DNA from: an uncultured Mogibacterium sp.
GTDB lineage: Bacteria > Bacillota_A > Clostridia > Peptostreptococcales > Anaerovoracaceae
Direction of reading: 5' to 3'
Assembly (NCBI RefSeq): GCF_938039775.1
Contig: NZ_CALHTQ010000086.1
Coordinates: forward strand, 1 to 30,788
Length of the DNA stretch: 30,788 nucleotides
The position numbers and the translations under genes were made by a program. Below are positions 1 to 7,734 of this stretch, one piece after another (the stretch's first letter is position 1; the number at the start of each line of letters is the position of its first letter). The notes beneath the pieces were generated by a model that had not been told where the DNA came from, made no database searches, and saw only the letters and a program-made list of their open reading frames with translations.

Positions 1-23
1 ATCTTAAGATGCAGCAGGTAAAA

Positions 24-67
24 GGCCCTTATAGGGCCAAAACAAACCACCAGCTCAGCTGGTGGTT
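24..67 (-). terminator. Tandem hairpins downstream of cardiolipin synthase
   Basis: Two perfect inverted repeats lie just after the cls stop codon: a 10-bp stem with a 3-nt loop at 45-67, then a 6-bp GC-rich stem at 24-38 followed on the minus strand by TTTT. Together they read as a tandem intrinsic terminator for the nrdD-cls transcript. The T tract is short, so efficiency is uncertain. Confidence 0.65.
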
Positions 68-81
68 ATGATTATCCAAGT

Positions 82-1653
82 CTACATGAGAACTGAGAAC
101 AACCTTAGAATTTGCCTAAAGATATTGATTGATTTCTTGCCATCCAGATATTTCTCTGTTACTTCTACACACTTTGAAATCGTTTCATCAAAATCGTCCT
201 TTATGTCATGAACAGCTTTGCAGTTATACATCACAACCCCATTTTCAAAGTGGTGATAAAAGCTCCTGTAGTCAAGATTGATAGTTCCACAAGTCGCTAT
301 CTCGTCGTCTGCAACACACTGCTTCGCGTGACAAAAGCCAGGTGAGTATTCATATATCTTAACTCCATCCCTTACAAGCCTTGAATAGTATGATCTCGTC
401 ACAGCGTATGTCGCACGTTTATCTGGAATTCCAGGCGTGATTATCCTGACATCCACACCTCTTGAAGCTGCGAGAGTCAAAGCCTTATTAATTTCGTCCG
501 TGATGATGAGGTAAGGTGTCATAAACCACACGTAGACATCCGCATTGTTGATAATGCTGAGATATACGTTCTCTCCAACATGCTCATGGTCAAGCGGTGT
601 ATCACCGTATGGCTGAATAAAACAGCCTTCCTCCTTATTCTCCAGTTTCACCTCCGGCATATACTTGGAATAAATTGCGTCCTTGGTTCCGTGAGTCTTT
701 GTGGCATTCCATATCTCGAGAAACATCATCGTCAAATTATGAACCGCGTTTCCTTCTATACGCACACCGGAATCCTTCCAGTCACCGTAAGGTCTAGTGA
801 GCTTGAAATACTCATTTGCAAGGTTATATCCACCTGTAAATCCAACTTTGCCATCGACTACCGTAATTTTACGATGGTCACGATTATTGAGAAATACGTT
901 GGCTATTGGCACTACGGGATTGAAAACTCTACACTTGATACCTAAATCGTTCAAACGTTTTATAAAACTGCTATCTATAAACCCAACGCTTCCGACATCA
1001 TCGTAGATGATTCTTACTTCAACACCTTCAGCCGCTTTCTCTGCCAAAATCTCTTTGATTCCCGCAAATGCCGCAGAATCCTCGATTGCATGGTACTCCA
1101 TAAATATGAAGTGCTCGGCATTTCGCATCGCTTCTTTTTGCGCCACTAAAGCCTCTCTAGCTTCACCATAAAACTCTATATTTGAGTCACTATAAGCCGG
1201 GAAAAAAGCTTTTTTCGACACATACCTAAACACATTGGCAATGCCTAGATCTTTTTCGCCTATCTCCTCTAATACAGCCTTATCACCATTAAGTAATGGG
1301 AATAGCTCGTTATCGACATTTAAAAATCTTGCCCGCATCTTTCTTGTTGAGCCAGATAGTCCTACCATAAAATAGATTGTCACACCTATGATAGGATTTA
1401 GCATGATTAGTACGACCCACGGTAATTTTACAGATGCACTCGTTGATTTGGTGGAAATTGCTATGACGATAGCCAAAGCGACGATTCGGAAAACTGTGTA
1501 TAGAATAGTATATTTTTCATTTAATTGATTTATAAGCGTAGCAATAAGGAGCACTTCAGCCGCAATCGCTATGACTGCTAGAATCAGCCTACCAATGCTG
1601 TTTTTGACTTGCTCTTTCTTCTCATATGTTGCGAATGTCTTGGAAACACTCAT
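82..1653 (-). CDS. cls: Cardiolipin synthase (phospholipase D family)
   Basis: A membrane enzyme that joins two phosphatidylglycerol molecules (or related phospholipids) into cardiolipin. The 523-residue product has hydrophobic segments near residues 20-70 and 75-100, then two HKD catalytic motifs: H260-x-K262-x4-D267 (HRKITVVD) followed by GGYN, and H442-x-K444-x4-D449 (HAKQCVAD) followed by an NLDYRSF stretch. Length and order match bacterial Cls. The frame is open 14 codons further upstream, but the ATG at 1653 has an AGGGGGG-type ribosome binding site about 8 nt before it and leaves 22 nt after nrdG, whereas the longer form would overlap nrdG. It is the last gene of the nrdD-peptidase-nrdG-cls run, and two hairpins follow it. 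Family assignment is firm; the exact phospholipid substrate is not shown. Confidence 0.93.
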   Translation of the reverse strand: MSVSKTFATYEKKEQVKNSIGRLILAVIAIAAEVLLIATLINQLNEKYTILYTVFRIVALAIVIAISTKSTSASVKLPWVVLIMLNPIIGVTIYFMVGLSGSTRKMRARFLNVDNELFPLLNGDKAVLEEIGEKDLGIANVFRYVSKKAFFPAYSDSNIEFYGEAREALVAQKEAMRNAEHFIFMEYHAIEDSAAFAGIKEILAEKAAEGVEVRIIYDDVGSVGFIDSSFIKRLNDLGIKCRVFNPVVPIANVFLNNRDHRKITVVDGKVGFTGGYNLANEYFKLTRPYGDWKDSGVRIEGNAVHNLTMMFLEIWNATKTHGTKDAIYSKYMPEVKLENKEEGCFIQPYGDTPLDHEHVGENVYLSIINNADVYVWFMTPYLIITDEINKALTLAASRGVDVRIITPGIPDKRATYAVTRSYYSRLVRDGVKIYEYSPGFCHAKQCVADDEIATCGTINLDYRSFYHHFENGVVMYNCKAVHDIKDDFDETISKCVEVTEKYLDGKKSINIFRQILRLFSVLM

Positions 1654-1675
1654 ACGGCTAGCCCCCCTATCACAT

Positions 1676-2197
1676 CTATTCGTCCCAGAGCACAACCTTT
1701 CCTTCTTCTCTAGTCTTATTCATGTCTATGAGCCTCTGATTCTCAGAGCCTCTGAATCTCAGCTGAATATTCTTTAAATCCTGCTCAAACCTGCCATCGA
1801 TAAGCACGTCAAGCATGTTAAGCATATCGATAGTCACATCTGTGTGGCAGTGTGTACCCTCTGACATAAGGTCTTCTAATACAAAGCCTGAAAATGCCCA
1901 TATGGTCTTGTTAGGATATGCTTCCTTTACTCGTTTCAAGAACGGAACGAGTACGACCTGATTTTCCGGCTCAAATGGTTCTCCGCCGAGAACCGTTAGA
2001 CCTGTTATATAATCAGGCTTAAGCATCTCGAGAATCTTATCTTCTGTCTCTTTCGTAAATTCCTGACCATAATTAAAATCCCATGTCTGGGGTTGGAAAC
2101 AGCCCGGACATCTATTTGTGCAGCCCGACACGAATAGGCTGACCCTTATGCCAATCCCATTGGCAATGTCACAATCTTTAATCTCTCCGTAATTCAC
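1676..2197 (-). CDS. nrdG: Anaerobic ribonucleotide reductase activating protein (radical SAM)
   Basis: Uses a [4Fe-4S] cluster and S-adenosylmethionine to form the glycyl radical on NrdD. The 173-residue protein has the radical-SAM motif C-x3-C-x2-C (CTNRCPGC) near residue 26, a TVLGGEPF segment like the SAM-binding GGE motif, and a family-typical N terminus (MNYGEIKDCDIANGIGIRVS). Translation starts at GTG (2195-2197); upstream ATGs are out of frame and quickly stopped, and the ribosome binding site is weak (a GAGAG-like run). It lies two genes downstream of its partner nrdD, separated by a peptidase gene, and has a plausible promoter of its own in the 89-nt gap upstream. Confidence 0.95.
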   Translation of the reverse strand: MNYGEIKDCDIANGIGIRVSLFVSGCTNRCPGCFQPQTWDFNYGQEFTKETEDKILEMLKPDYITGLTVLGGEPFEPENQVVLVPFLKRVKEAYPNKTIWAFSGFVLEDLMSEGTHCHTDVTIDMLNMLDVLIDGRFEQDLKNIQLRFRGSENQRLIDMNKTREEGKVVLWDE

Positions 2198-2228
2198 TTT
2201 ATTACTCTCATTTCATTTTGTTAACACA

Positions 2229-2257
2229 ATTATATCGCATATGGCATAACATTTTAA
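2229..2257 (-). promoter_or_regulatory. Possible promoter for nrdG-cls
   Basis: On the minus strand TTAAAA (2257-2252) is followed after 17 nt by a perfect TATAAT (2234-2229), about 30 nt before the nrdG GTG start. A 14-bp AT-rich palindrome (TTTTAAGCTTAAAA, 2252-2265) overlaps the -35 region. This could give nrdG and cls expression independent of the nrdD promoter; it rests on sequence match only. Confidence 0.5.
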
Positions 2258-2286
2258 GCTTAAAAAACTATATGCAGTGTCATAAT

Positions 2287-3033
2287 CTACCATTTCGTCG
2301 GTAAGTTGCGAAGGCTACGCCTTCTCTCTTTGTAATGTGGCTCAAATTGTCTCACAATATCCCAAAACGCCTCAGAATGATTAGCTTCGATAAAATGTGC
2401 AAACTCATGAACCACTACGTATCTAAGGTCCTCATACGGTGCTGTAACGAGCAATAGATTAAGTGTTATCTTACCGAGATCAGGGCGGCATGAGCCCCAT
2501 CTTGATTTCATCTGCCTGATAGTCACATGCGGAAATGGCACGCGGTAAAGGTGCCTAAATTCATCATATACATCATGTACAACACTCATAAACAGATCCC
2601 TTGCCTGTCTGCTATACCACCGCTTCACCACATCTATGCGAGCAGCAGAATTTGCAGGCTCAGGCATTTCTATTAGCAAGGAGTCATCATAGGCTCTTAC
2701 ATCAACCCTAGGTCCTTGCGACAGCTTAACCTCTAATTGCATTCCGAGAAAATAAGCCTTATCTCCGTCAGCATACTTCGATTTCTCTGTCTTGGAACCT
2801 CTAATGCGCACAAGTGCATTGATAATAAAAGCGCCCTTGCTGAGTATGAAATCTTCAATCTCAGCCAAGGGCACTCTATGAGATGCTGAGACGTATATCG
2901 AGGCATCTGGCCTAATCCGCAGGTTGATATTTCTCACATTTTTGCGTTCTAAAGTGTAGACTATAGTCTCTCCAGATATGCTTACAACATGAGTTTCAGT
3001 GCGTATATCGCTTCTCAAATATTGTCTCCTCAT
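2287..3033 (-). CDS. YgjP-type M48-like zinc metallopeptidase
   Basis: A 248-residue protein of the YgjP/WLM (DUF45) metal-dependent hydrolase family. The hallmarks are in the C-terminal half: RQMKSRWGSC, then the zinc motif HEFAH in VVHEFAHFIEANHSEAFW, where the later histidine (NH) is the expected third ligand, and a family-like end (YKERRRSL). The N-terminal half has beta-strand-like content (VYTLERKNVRNINLRIRPD) also typical of the family. No signal peptide is visible, so it should act in the cytoplasm. It sits 12 nt after nrdD and is presumably cotranscribed with it. Substrates of this family are mostly unknown; a role in ribonucleotide reductase maturation is only a guess from position. 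Confidence 0.85.
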   Translation of the reverse strand: MRRQYLRSDIRTETHVVSISGETIVYTLERKNVRNINLRIRPDASIYVSASHRVPLAEIEDFILSKGAFIINALVRIRGSKTEKSKYADGDKAYFLGMQLEVKLSQGPRVDVRAYDDSLLIEMPEPANSAARIDVVKRWYSRQARDLFMSVVHDVYDEFRHLYRVPFPHVTIRQMKSRWGSCRPDLGKITLNLLLVTAPYEDLRYVVVHEFAHFIEANHSEAFWDIVRQFEPHYKERRRSLRNLPTKW

Positions 3034-3045
3034 ATTAATTTTCTC

Positions 3046-5217
3046 TTATAGGTGGAGAACTCTGTCTTTGATTTCCTGAGTTCTTCCCTGGTTCCAGAAC
3101 TGTGTTCCGATGTATCCACAAGTTCTTCTTGCTACAGACATCTTATCCTGGTTGCGATTTCCGCAGTTTGGGCACTCCCACACGAGCTTGCCTTCTGCGT
3201 CTTCAACAATCTTGATCTCACCGCTAAATCCGCACTCATCACAGAAGTCACTCTTTGTGTTGAGCTCAGCGTACATGATGTTCTCGTAGATATACTTCAT
3301 AACTTCGAGGATAGCAGGAATGTTATTCTGCATATTTGGAACCTCTACGTAGCTGATAGCGCCACCTGGAGATAGCTTCTGGAAGTCTGACTCAAACTTC
3401 AGCTTCTGGAATGCATCAATCTCTTCCTCTACGTGAACGTGATAGCTGTTTGTGATGTAGTTCTTATCTGTAACGTGAGGGATTACACCGAATCTTCTCT
3501 GGAGTGACTTAGCAAACTTGTAAGTTGTTGACTCCATTGGTGTTCCATATACAGAGTAGCTGATATTCTCAGCAGCCTTCCACTCAGCGCACTTGTCGTT
3601 GAGTCTCTGCATAACCTTTAGCGCAAACTCTCTTCCCTCATCAGTTGTATGGCTCTTGCCTACCATGCGGTAGCACATCTCACAAAGTCCAGCATATCCT
3701 AGTGATATAGTTGAGTATCCGTTGTAAAGTAGCTTGTCGATTGTCTCGCCCTTCTTGAGTCTAGCAATCGCTCCATACTGCCAAAGGATAGGTGCAACGT
3801 CTGAAGGTGTGCCGAGAAGTCTCTCATGACGAAGTCTTAGGGCACGGTGGCAAAGTTCTAGTCTCTCGTCTAGGATTTCCCAGAACTTGTCCATATTTCC
3901 ATATGATGAACAAGCTACGTCAACGAGATTGATTGTAACAACACCCTGGTTGAATCTACCGTAGAACTTGTGGCTTCCGTCAGCGTTCTTCTGAGATTCT
4001 TCAACTGTCAGGAATGATCTGCATCCCATGCAAGTATAAACGTTGCCCTTCTTGAGTTCCTTCATCACTTTAGCAGATATGTAGTCTGGAACGAGTCTCT
4101 TAGATGTGCACTCTGCAGCGATCTCTGTCAGGTGCCAGTAAGGTGCATCCTCTCTAATGTTGCACTCGTCAAGAACGTAGATTAGCTTAGGGAATGCTGG
4201 TGTAATCCATACACCCTTCTCGTTCTTAACGCCCTGCATTCTCTGCTTAAGAACCTCTTCGATGCAGAGAGCTAGGTCATCTCTAGTTCTTCCCTCTGGA
4301 GCCTCCTCAAGGTGCATGAACATAGTTACGAATGGAGCCTGTCCGTTACAAGTCATCAGTGTGATGAGCTGGTACTGGATAGTCTGGATACCACTCTTAA
4401 TCTCGTCTCTTAGTCTATCTTCAACAACCTTATCAAGTGCTTCCTGAGTTGTATCGATACCTGCGTCCTTGAACTCCTTCTCAACCTTAGTTCTGATTTT
4501 CTGTCTGCTTACATCAACAAACGGAGCTAGATGCGCTAGTGAGAAAGACTGTCCGCCGTACTGATTAGAAGCAACCTGAGCGATAATCTGCGTTGTAATG
4601 TTACATGCTGTGTAGAAGCTATGTGGCTTCTCAATAAGTGTCTCGCTGATTACAGTTCCGTTCTGCAGCATATCCTCTAGGTCGATAAGGTCACAGTTAT
4701 GCTCCTTCTGTGCGAAGTAGTCGGAATCGTGGAAATGGATGATTCCAGCATCGTGTGCAGCAGAGATTTCCTCTGGAAGAAGGATTCTTCTAGTGAGGTC
4801 CTTACTTACTTCTCCAGCCATATAGTCTCTCTGTGTGGAGTTGATAATAGGGTTCTTGTTGGAATTCTCTTGCTTAGCTTCTTCATTATTAAGCTCGATA
4901 AGCGAAAGAATTTTGTCGTCTGTTGTGTTGGACTGACGAACGAGGGATCTTGTATATCTGTATGTAATATATGCCTTTGCAACCTCATAAGCTCCGTGCT
5001 GCATGATATGCTCTTCCACCATATCCTGAATTTCTTCTACAGCAGGAGAACGACCTAAATCTTCGCAAGACAAAATTACGCTGTCAGTGATTCTCTTAAT
5101 CTGAACTGGTGTAAGTCTAACTGCTTCTTCAACGGAATTATTTGCTTTGCTTATCGCATTTTCAATCTTGGCTTTGTGAAAAGTTACTTCTGAGCCATTT
5201 CTCTTGATAACATTCAT
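3046..5217 (-). CDS. nrdD: Anaerobic (class III) ribonucleoside-triphosphate reductase
   Basis: Reduces ribonucleoside triphosphates to dNTPs with a glycyl radical. The 723-residue protein has an N-terminal ATP-cone regulatory domain (about 1-95), a central barrel with the thiyl-radical cysteine segment MTCNGQAPFV, a C-terminal zinc site made of two Cys-x2-Cys pairs (CDECG and CPNCG), and the glycyl-radical motif RTCGYIG, with Gly701 the expected radical site. The length is normal for the family. The start ATG at 5217 is preceded by an AAGGAG-like site. A consensus promoter and an NrdR-like box lie 100-140 nt upstream. The activase nrdG is two genes downstream, so the maturation pair is complete in one locus. 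No aerobic ribonucleotide reductase is in the window. Confidence 0.97.
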   Translation of the reverse strand: MNVIKRNGSEVTFHKAKIENAISKANNSVEEAVRLTPVQIKRITDSVILSCEDLGRSPAVEEIQDMVEEHIMQHGAYEVAKAYITYRYTRSLVRQSNTTDDKILSLIELNNEEAKQENSNKNPIINSTQRDYMAGEVSKDLTRRILLPEEISAAHDAGIIHFHDSDYFAQKEHNCDLIDLEDMLQNGTVISETLIEKPHSFYTACNITTQIIAQVASNQYGGQSFSLAHLAPFVDVSRQKIRTKVEKEFKDAGIDTTQEALDKVVEDRLRDEIKSGIQTIQYQLITLMTCNGQAPFVTMFMHLEEAPEGRTRDDLALCIEEVLKQRMQGVKNEKGVWITPAFPKLIYVLDECNIREDAPYWHLTEIAAECTSKRLVPDYISAKVMKELKKGNVYTCMGCRSFLTVEESQKNADGSHKFYGRFNQGVVTINLVDVACSSYGNMDKFWEILDERLELCHRALRLRHERLLGTPSDVAPILWQYGAIARLKKGETIDKLLYNGYSTISLGYAGLCEMCYRMVGKSHTTDEGREFALKVMQRLNDKCAEWKAAENISYSVYGTPMESTTYKFAKSLQRRFGVIPHVTDKNYITNSYHVHVEEEIDAFQKLKFESDFQKLSPGGAISYVEVPNMQNNIPAILEVMKYIYENIMYAELNTKSDFCDECGFSGEIKIVEDAEGKLVWECPNCGNRNQDKMSVARRTCGYIGTQFWNQGRTQEIKDRVLHL

Positions 5218-5302
5218 TGTTTCTCCTTAACCGAACACCCGAACATATTGATTTATGTGAGTTAATTCTCTTAAAATTAATTAATACACTTTTTAGCGAC
5301 AA

Positions 5303-5318
5303 ACACTATATCTTGTTT
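5303..5318. promoter_or_regulatory. NrdR-like box in the nrdD leader
   Basis: ACACTATATCTTGTTT matches 14 of 16 positions of the NrdR-box consensus (acaCwAtATaTwGtgt, quoted from memory). It lies just downstream of the nrdD -10 element, at roughly +5 to +20, a position suited to repression. NrdR is the nucleotide-sensing repressor of ribonucleotide reductase genes. A second close box, usual for NrdR pairs, is not convincing here. Confidence 0.55.
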
Positions 5319-5329
5319 GATGCCCTGCC

Positions 5330-5358
5330 ATTATATCCCATATAATGGGGTTAGTCAA
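5330..5358 (-). promoter_or_regulatory. Sigma-A promoter of nrdD
   Basis: On the minus strand TTGACT (5358-5353), a 17-nt spacer and a perfect TATAAT (5335-5330) form a near-consensus vegetative promoter. Transcription would start near 5323, giving a leader of about 105 nt before the nrdD ATG. The -10 is half of a 21-bp inverted repeat (CCATTATA-5 nt-TATAATGG, 5328-5348), so an operator role for that repeat is possible. Confidence 0.8.
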
Positions 5359-5489
5359 TCAGTTTTATACCATATTATTTTATACAATTTTAGGCCTGCA
5401 AGGTAGATGTTTCAAGACTTCTATGCTAGTATTTACTAAAATACGAAAAATATTTTCTGCATATTTTTTTATTAAAAGCGAACAAAAGA

Positions 5490-5505
5490 ACACAAGATAT
5501 TGTGT
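5490..5505. promoter_or_regulatory. NrdR-like palindrome upstream of the alcohol dehydrogenase
   Basis: ACACAAGATATTGTGT is an inverted repeat (ACACAA-GATA-TTGTGT) that matches 15 of 16 positions of the remembered NrdR-box consensus, better than the box in the nrdD leader 187 nt away. It lies 24-39 nt before the ATG at 5529 and just upstream of that gene's ribosome binding site. A redox or Crp/Fnr-type regulator could also use such a palindrome. Confidence 0.5.
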
Positions 5506-5528
5506 CATATGGGGAGGTACTACATATT

Positions 5529-6716
5529 ATGAATAATTTCGATTGGTATGCACCGACACACGTCGTATTTGGAAAAGAAACTGAGTTAGAGGTAAGCTCG
5601 CTATTAAAAGAATCAAAATGTAATCGTGTTCTTCTCCACTACGGTAGCGGTAGCGTGATACGCAGCGGTTTGCTAGACAGAATTAAAGCTTCGCTCGCGG
5701 AAGCTTCTATAGATTATGTCGAGTTGGGCGGCGTTGTAGCTAATCCAAGGCTTTCCCACGTATACAAAGGTATAGATATCGCTAAGTCAAACGAAATTGA
5801 CTTTATACTTGCTGTAGGCGGCGGCAGTGTAATCGATTCGGCAAAGGCAATAGCATACGGTGCAGTTGCGGACTTCGACGTATGGGATATATACGATAGA
5901 AAGCAAATTCCACAATCAGCTCTTCCCGTAGGTGTTGTGCTAACCATTGCAGCTGCAGGAAGTGAGATGAGCAACTCTTCTGTTATCACTAACGAGGATG
6001 GTGGCATAAAGCGTGGTTACAGCAACAACTTAGCTAGACCTAGATTTGCGATTCTTAATCCCGAGCTAACCATGACACTTCCTGACTATCAGACAGCATG
6101 TGGTTGTACAGATATCATGATGCATACTATGGAGAGATATTTTACATCCGCTGGAAATATGGAACTTACGGATGGTATAGCGGAGGCTCTGATGAGGACA
6201 GTTGCAAAGAACGCACTCATACTCGTAGATGACCCTAATAACTACGATGCGAGAGCTGAAATCATGTGGGCAGGAAGCCTCTCTCACAACGGTCTCACTG
6301 GCTGCGGAAATGGCGGTGACGATTTTGCTACGCACCGAATCGAACACGAAATTAGCGGCATGTTCGATGTAGCACATGGTGCGGGGTTAGCTGCAATCTG
6401 GGGCAGCTGGGCTAGATACGTTCTAGATGATTGTCTACCTAGATTCAAGAAATTTGCTATAAATGTATGGGATATTAAAGACTCTGGAGATGACCGAGAA
6501 GTTGCTCTTGCCGGTATCTCGAGAACTGAAGCTTTCTTTAAACAAATCGGAATGCCTATTTCCCTAAGAGACTTCGGTTTTGAGCTAACAGATGAAGTTA
6601 TAGATGAGCTTGCAGAGAAATGCGAGAAAGCTGTCGGTGGCAAAGTGGGTGCTGCCAAGGTTCTTTATAGAGATGATTTTAAAGAAATCTACAAGCTAGC
6701 TTACGAAGAGAGATAG
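5529..6716 (+). CDS. Iron-containing (group III) alcohol dehydrogenase, YqhD/BDH-like
   Basis: NAD(P)H-dependent reduction of aldehydes to alcohols, or the reverse, in the cytoplasm. The 395-residue protein has the cofactor motif GGGS at 97-100 (followed by VIDSAKAIA) and a metal site expected at D195 and H199 (CTDIMMH), H273 (EHEI) and H283 (VAHGAGL). The motif arrangement is that of butanol dehydrogenase/YqhD enzymes. The frame is open 9 codons upstream, but GGGGAGG at 5511-5517, 11 nt before the ATG at 5529, decides the start. It is monocistronic, divergent from nrdD, with an NrdR-like palindrome in its leader and a hairpin after the stop. Chain-length preference, and NADPH versus NADH, cannot be read from the sequence. 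Confidence 0.92.
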   Translation: MNNFDWYAPTHVVFGKETELEVSSLLKESKCNRVLLHYGSGSVIRSGLLDRIKASLAEASIDYVELGGVVANPRLSHVYKGIDIAKSNEIDFILAVGGGSVIDSAKAIAYGAVADFDVWDIYDRKQIPQSALPVGVVLTIAAAGSEMSNSSVITNEDGGIKRGYSNNLARPRFAILNPELTMTLPDYQTACGCTDIMMHTMERYFTSAGNMELTDGIAEALMRTVAKNALILVDDPNNYDARAEIMWAGSLSHNGLTGCGNGGDDFATHRIEHEISGMFDVAHGAGLAAIWGSWARYVLDDCLPRFKKFAINVWDIKDSGDDREVALAGISRTEAFFKQIGMPISLRDFGFELTDEVIDELAEKCEKAVGGKVGAAKVLYRDDFKEIYKLAYEER

Positions 6717-6739
6717 TTTAATGTCGGATATAGACATGA

Positions 6740-6765
6740 AAATGCGCTCCAAAAGGAGCGCATTT
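6740..6765. terminator. Hairpin after the alcohol dehydrogenase
   Basis: A perfect 11-bp stem (AAATGCGCTCC / GGAGCGCATTT) with an AAAA loop lies 24 nt after the stop codon. The arms end in A and T runs, so it could work in both directions between the dehydrogenase and the convergent minus-strand genes. No long T tract follows on either strand. Confidence 0.7.
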
Positions 6766-6845
6766 GATTTGCCTTATAATTATAAGCCTCTACTGGTGAC
6801 TAGGCACCTCTAAATAGCTGTGCGCGTTTTCTTTCTTATAAACTT

Positions 6846-7235
6846 CTACATTGCATTTCTTATAATATCAAAGATCAATATAGCGAAGCAGTACACCCCT
6901 AGGAGCACTTGATTCCAACGAGGCATGCGTTTTTCGGTATAGCTCAGATATACGTTATATACGATTTCAAACAAAATAAAAGGTATAGTCGTAAATATAA
7001 ACGGATTGGCATGAAAAGCCTCGCTAAATCTGAACTGCAAGATATTCACACACAGAGTCGTCGTGCCGCATCCCGGGCATTTGTATCCGGTTATAGCTCT
7101 GAAGACACATGGTATATATATGTGTGTCATCCTCAGCCAGACATAGTAAACGACTCCTAGTATTACAAAAGGAGTCGTTTTTTTAATAAGATAGTGCAGA
7201 AAATCGCACTTTTGATTATTATGCGATTGTAGCAT
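6846..7235 (-). CDS. DUF2752-like small membrane protein
   Basis: A 129-residue protein with three predicted membrane segments (about 18-36, 75-95 and 105-125). The family signature is visible: an IPC segment and GYKCPGCGTTT followed by an alanine/phenylalanine/asparagine-rich AFHANPF. Function is unknown; the CPGCG motif suggests a metal or thiol role but this is unproven. It begins inside the last 17 nt of the upstream DUF4234-like gene, so the pair is probably translationally coupled, as the ribosome binding site is weak (AGGA 14 nt away). The start follows from the need to keep the first membrane segment. A plus-strand terminator-like hairpin lies inside its 5' coding part. Confidence 0.75.
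   Translation of the reverse strand: MLQSHNNQKCDFLHYLIKKTTPFVILGVVYYVWLRMTHIYIPCVFRAITGYKCPGCGTTTLCVNILQFRFSEAFHANPFIFTTIPFILFEIVYNVYLSYTEKRMPRWNQVLLGVYCFAILIFDIIRNAM
7148..7184 (+). terminator. Plus-strand terminator-like hairpin inside a minus-strand gene
   Basis: On the plus strand an 11-bp perfect stem (7148-7158 with 7170-7180) and 11-nt loop run into seven consecutive T (7178-7184), the full form of an intrinsic terminator. It lies within the 5' coding part of the DUF2752-like gene and would stop transcripts antisense to it, such as readthrough from the dehydrogenase at 5529-6716. Confidence 0.5.
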
Positions 7236-7635
7236 ACTTATTTACTTGATCCTGCATGATGCTGTAAGCAACGATTGAAAGCCCAAATATCATCAGAAGA
7301 ACGTACAGAAGTCCAGAATTACCATCTCTGTCATTGAATCTATCGAGCTTTTCACCCATGCAGTAAATCCAGTAAACTCCGTATATTCCACATGTTATAA
7401 GCGAGAACAGAAATACCATTCCGCCAGATGTAGCATTTCTATCGCCAACAATTTCATTTACATCATCATTTAGAACAATCATCCAATAAATGCCGTAAAT
7501 TCCGCAAGTAATAAGCGAGAATAAGATACAGAGTCCAATTTCTCTTCTTGAAATAGGTCTTGTATATTGTGCATAACCATCACCGTTCTGATAATTATTT
7601 TGTTTCGTGTTCTGATCCTGAAAATTATTTTCCAT
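7219..7635 (-). CDS. Duplicated DUF4234-like membrane protein
   Basis: A 138-residue protein with a polar, Asn/Gln-rich N terminus (about 1-28) and then two copies of one membrane hairpin: FSLITCGIYGIYW (about 38-50) and FSLITCGIYGVYW (about 78-90), each followed by an acidic/asparagine-rich loop; a further hydrophobic segment lies near 110-128. The SLITCGIYGIYW motif is the mark of DUF4234-type proteins. The function is unknown. It is the first gene of a pair with the DUF2752-like gene. AAGGAG 7 nt before the ATG and an extended -10 upstream support the start. Confidence 0.75.
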   Translation of the reverse strand: MENNFQDQNTKQNNYQNGDGYAQYTRPISRREIGLCILFSLITCGIYGIYWMIVLNDDVNEIVGDRNATSGGMVFLFSLITCGIYGVYWIYCMGEKLDRFNDRDGNSGLLYVLLMIFGLSIVAYSIMQDQVNKYATIA

Positions 7636-7677
7636 TTCTCTCTCCTTAATACTCTTAATAATTTCTAGCGCCCAAAT

Positions 7678-7686
7678 ATTATAACA
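7678..7686 (-). promoter_or_regulatory. Extended -10 promoter of the DUF4234/DUF2752-like pair
   Basis: On the minus strand TGTTATAAT, a perfect extended -10, lies 43-51 nt before the ATG at 7635. No good -35 hexamer is present at 17 nt, which is common with extended -10 promoters. The same nonamer is found upstream of the aldolase gene. Confidence 0.6.
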
Positions 7687-7734
7687 TAATGCTTTGTTTT
7701 TTCCACGTGTATCTCAGATTATTAATAATTGAAA

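Noticed and set aside
1654..1695. Upstream start of cardiolipin synthase
   Set aside because: It would overlap nrdG and lacks a ribosome binding site, while the ATG at 1653 has a good one.
5328..5348. CCATTATA-N5-TATAATGG repeat as a second NrdR box for nrdD
   Set aside because: It matches only 9 of 16 consensus positions at the expected spacing and is explained by the -10 element.
6773..6786. CTTATAATTATAAG palindrome after the DUF2752-like gene
   Set aside because: A purely AT-rich 14-bp repeat in an AT-rich gap; at most part of a weak terminator.
6909..7160. 83-codon plus-strand frame ending in the terminator-like hairpin
   Set aside because: It is opposite the conserved part of the DUF2752-like gene, has no ribosome binding site and shows no protein features.
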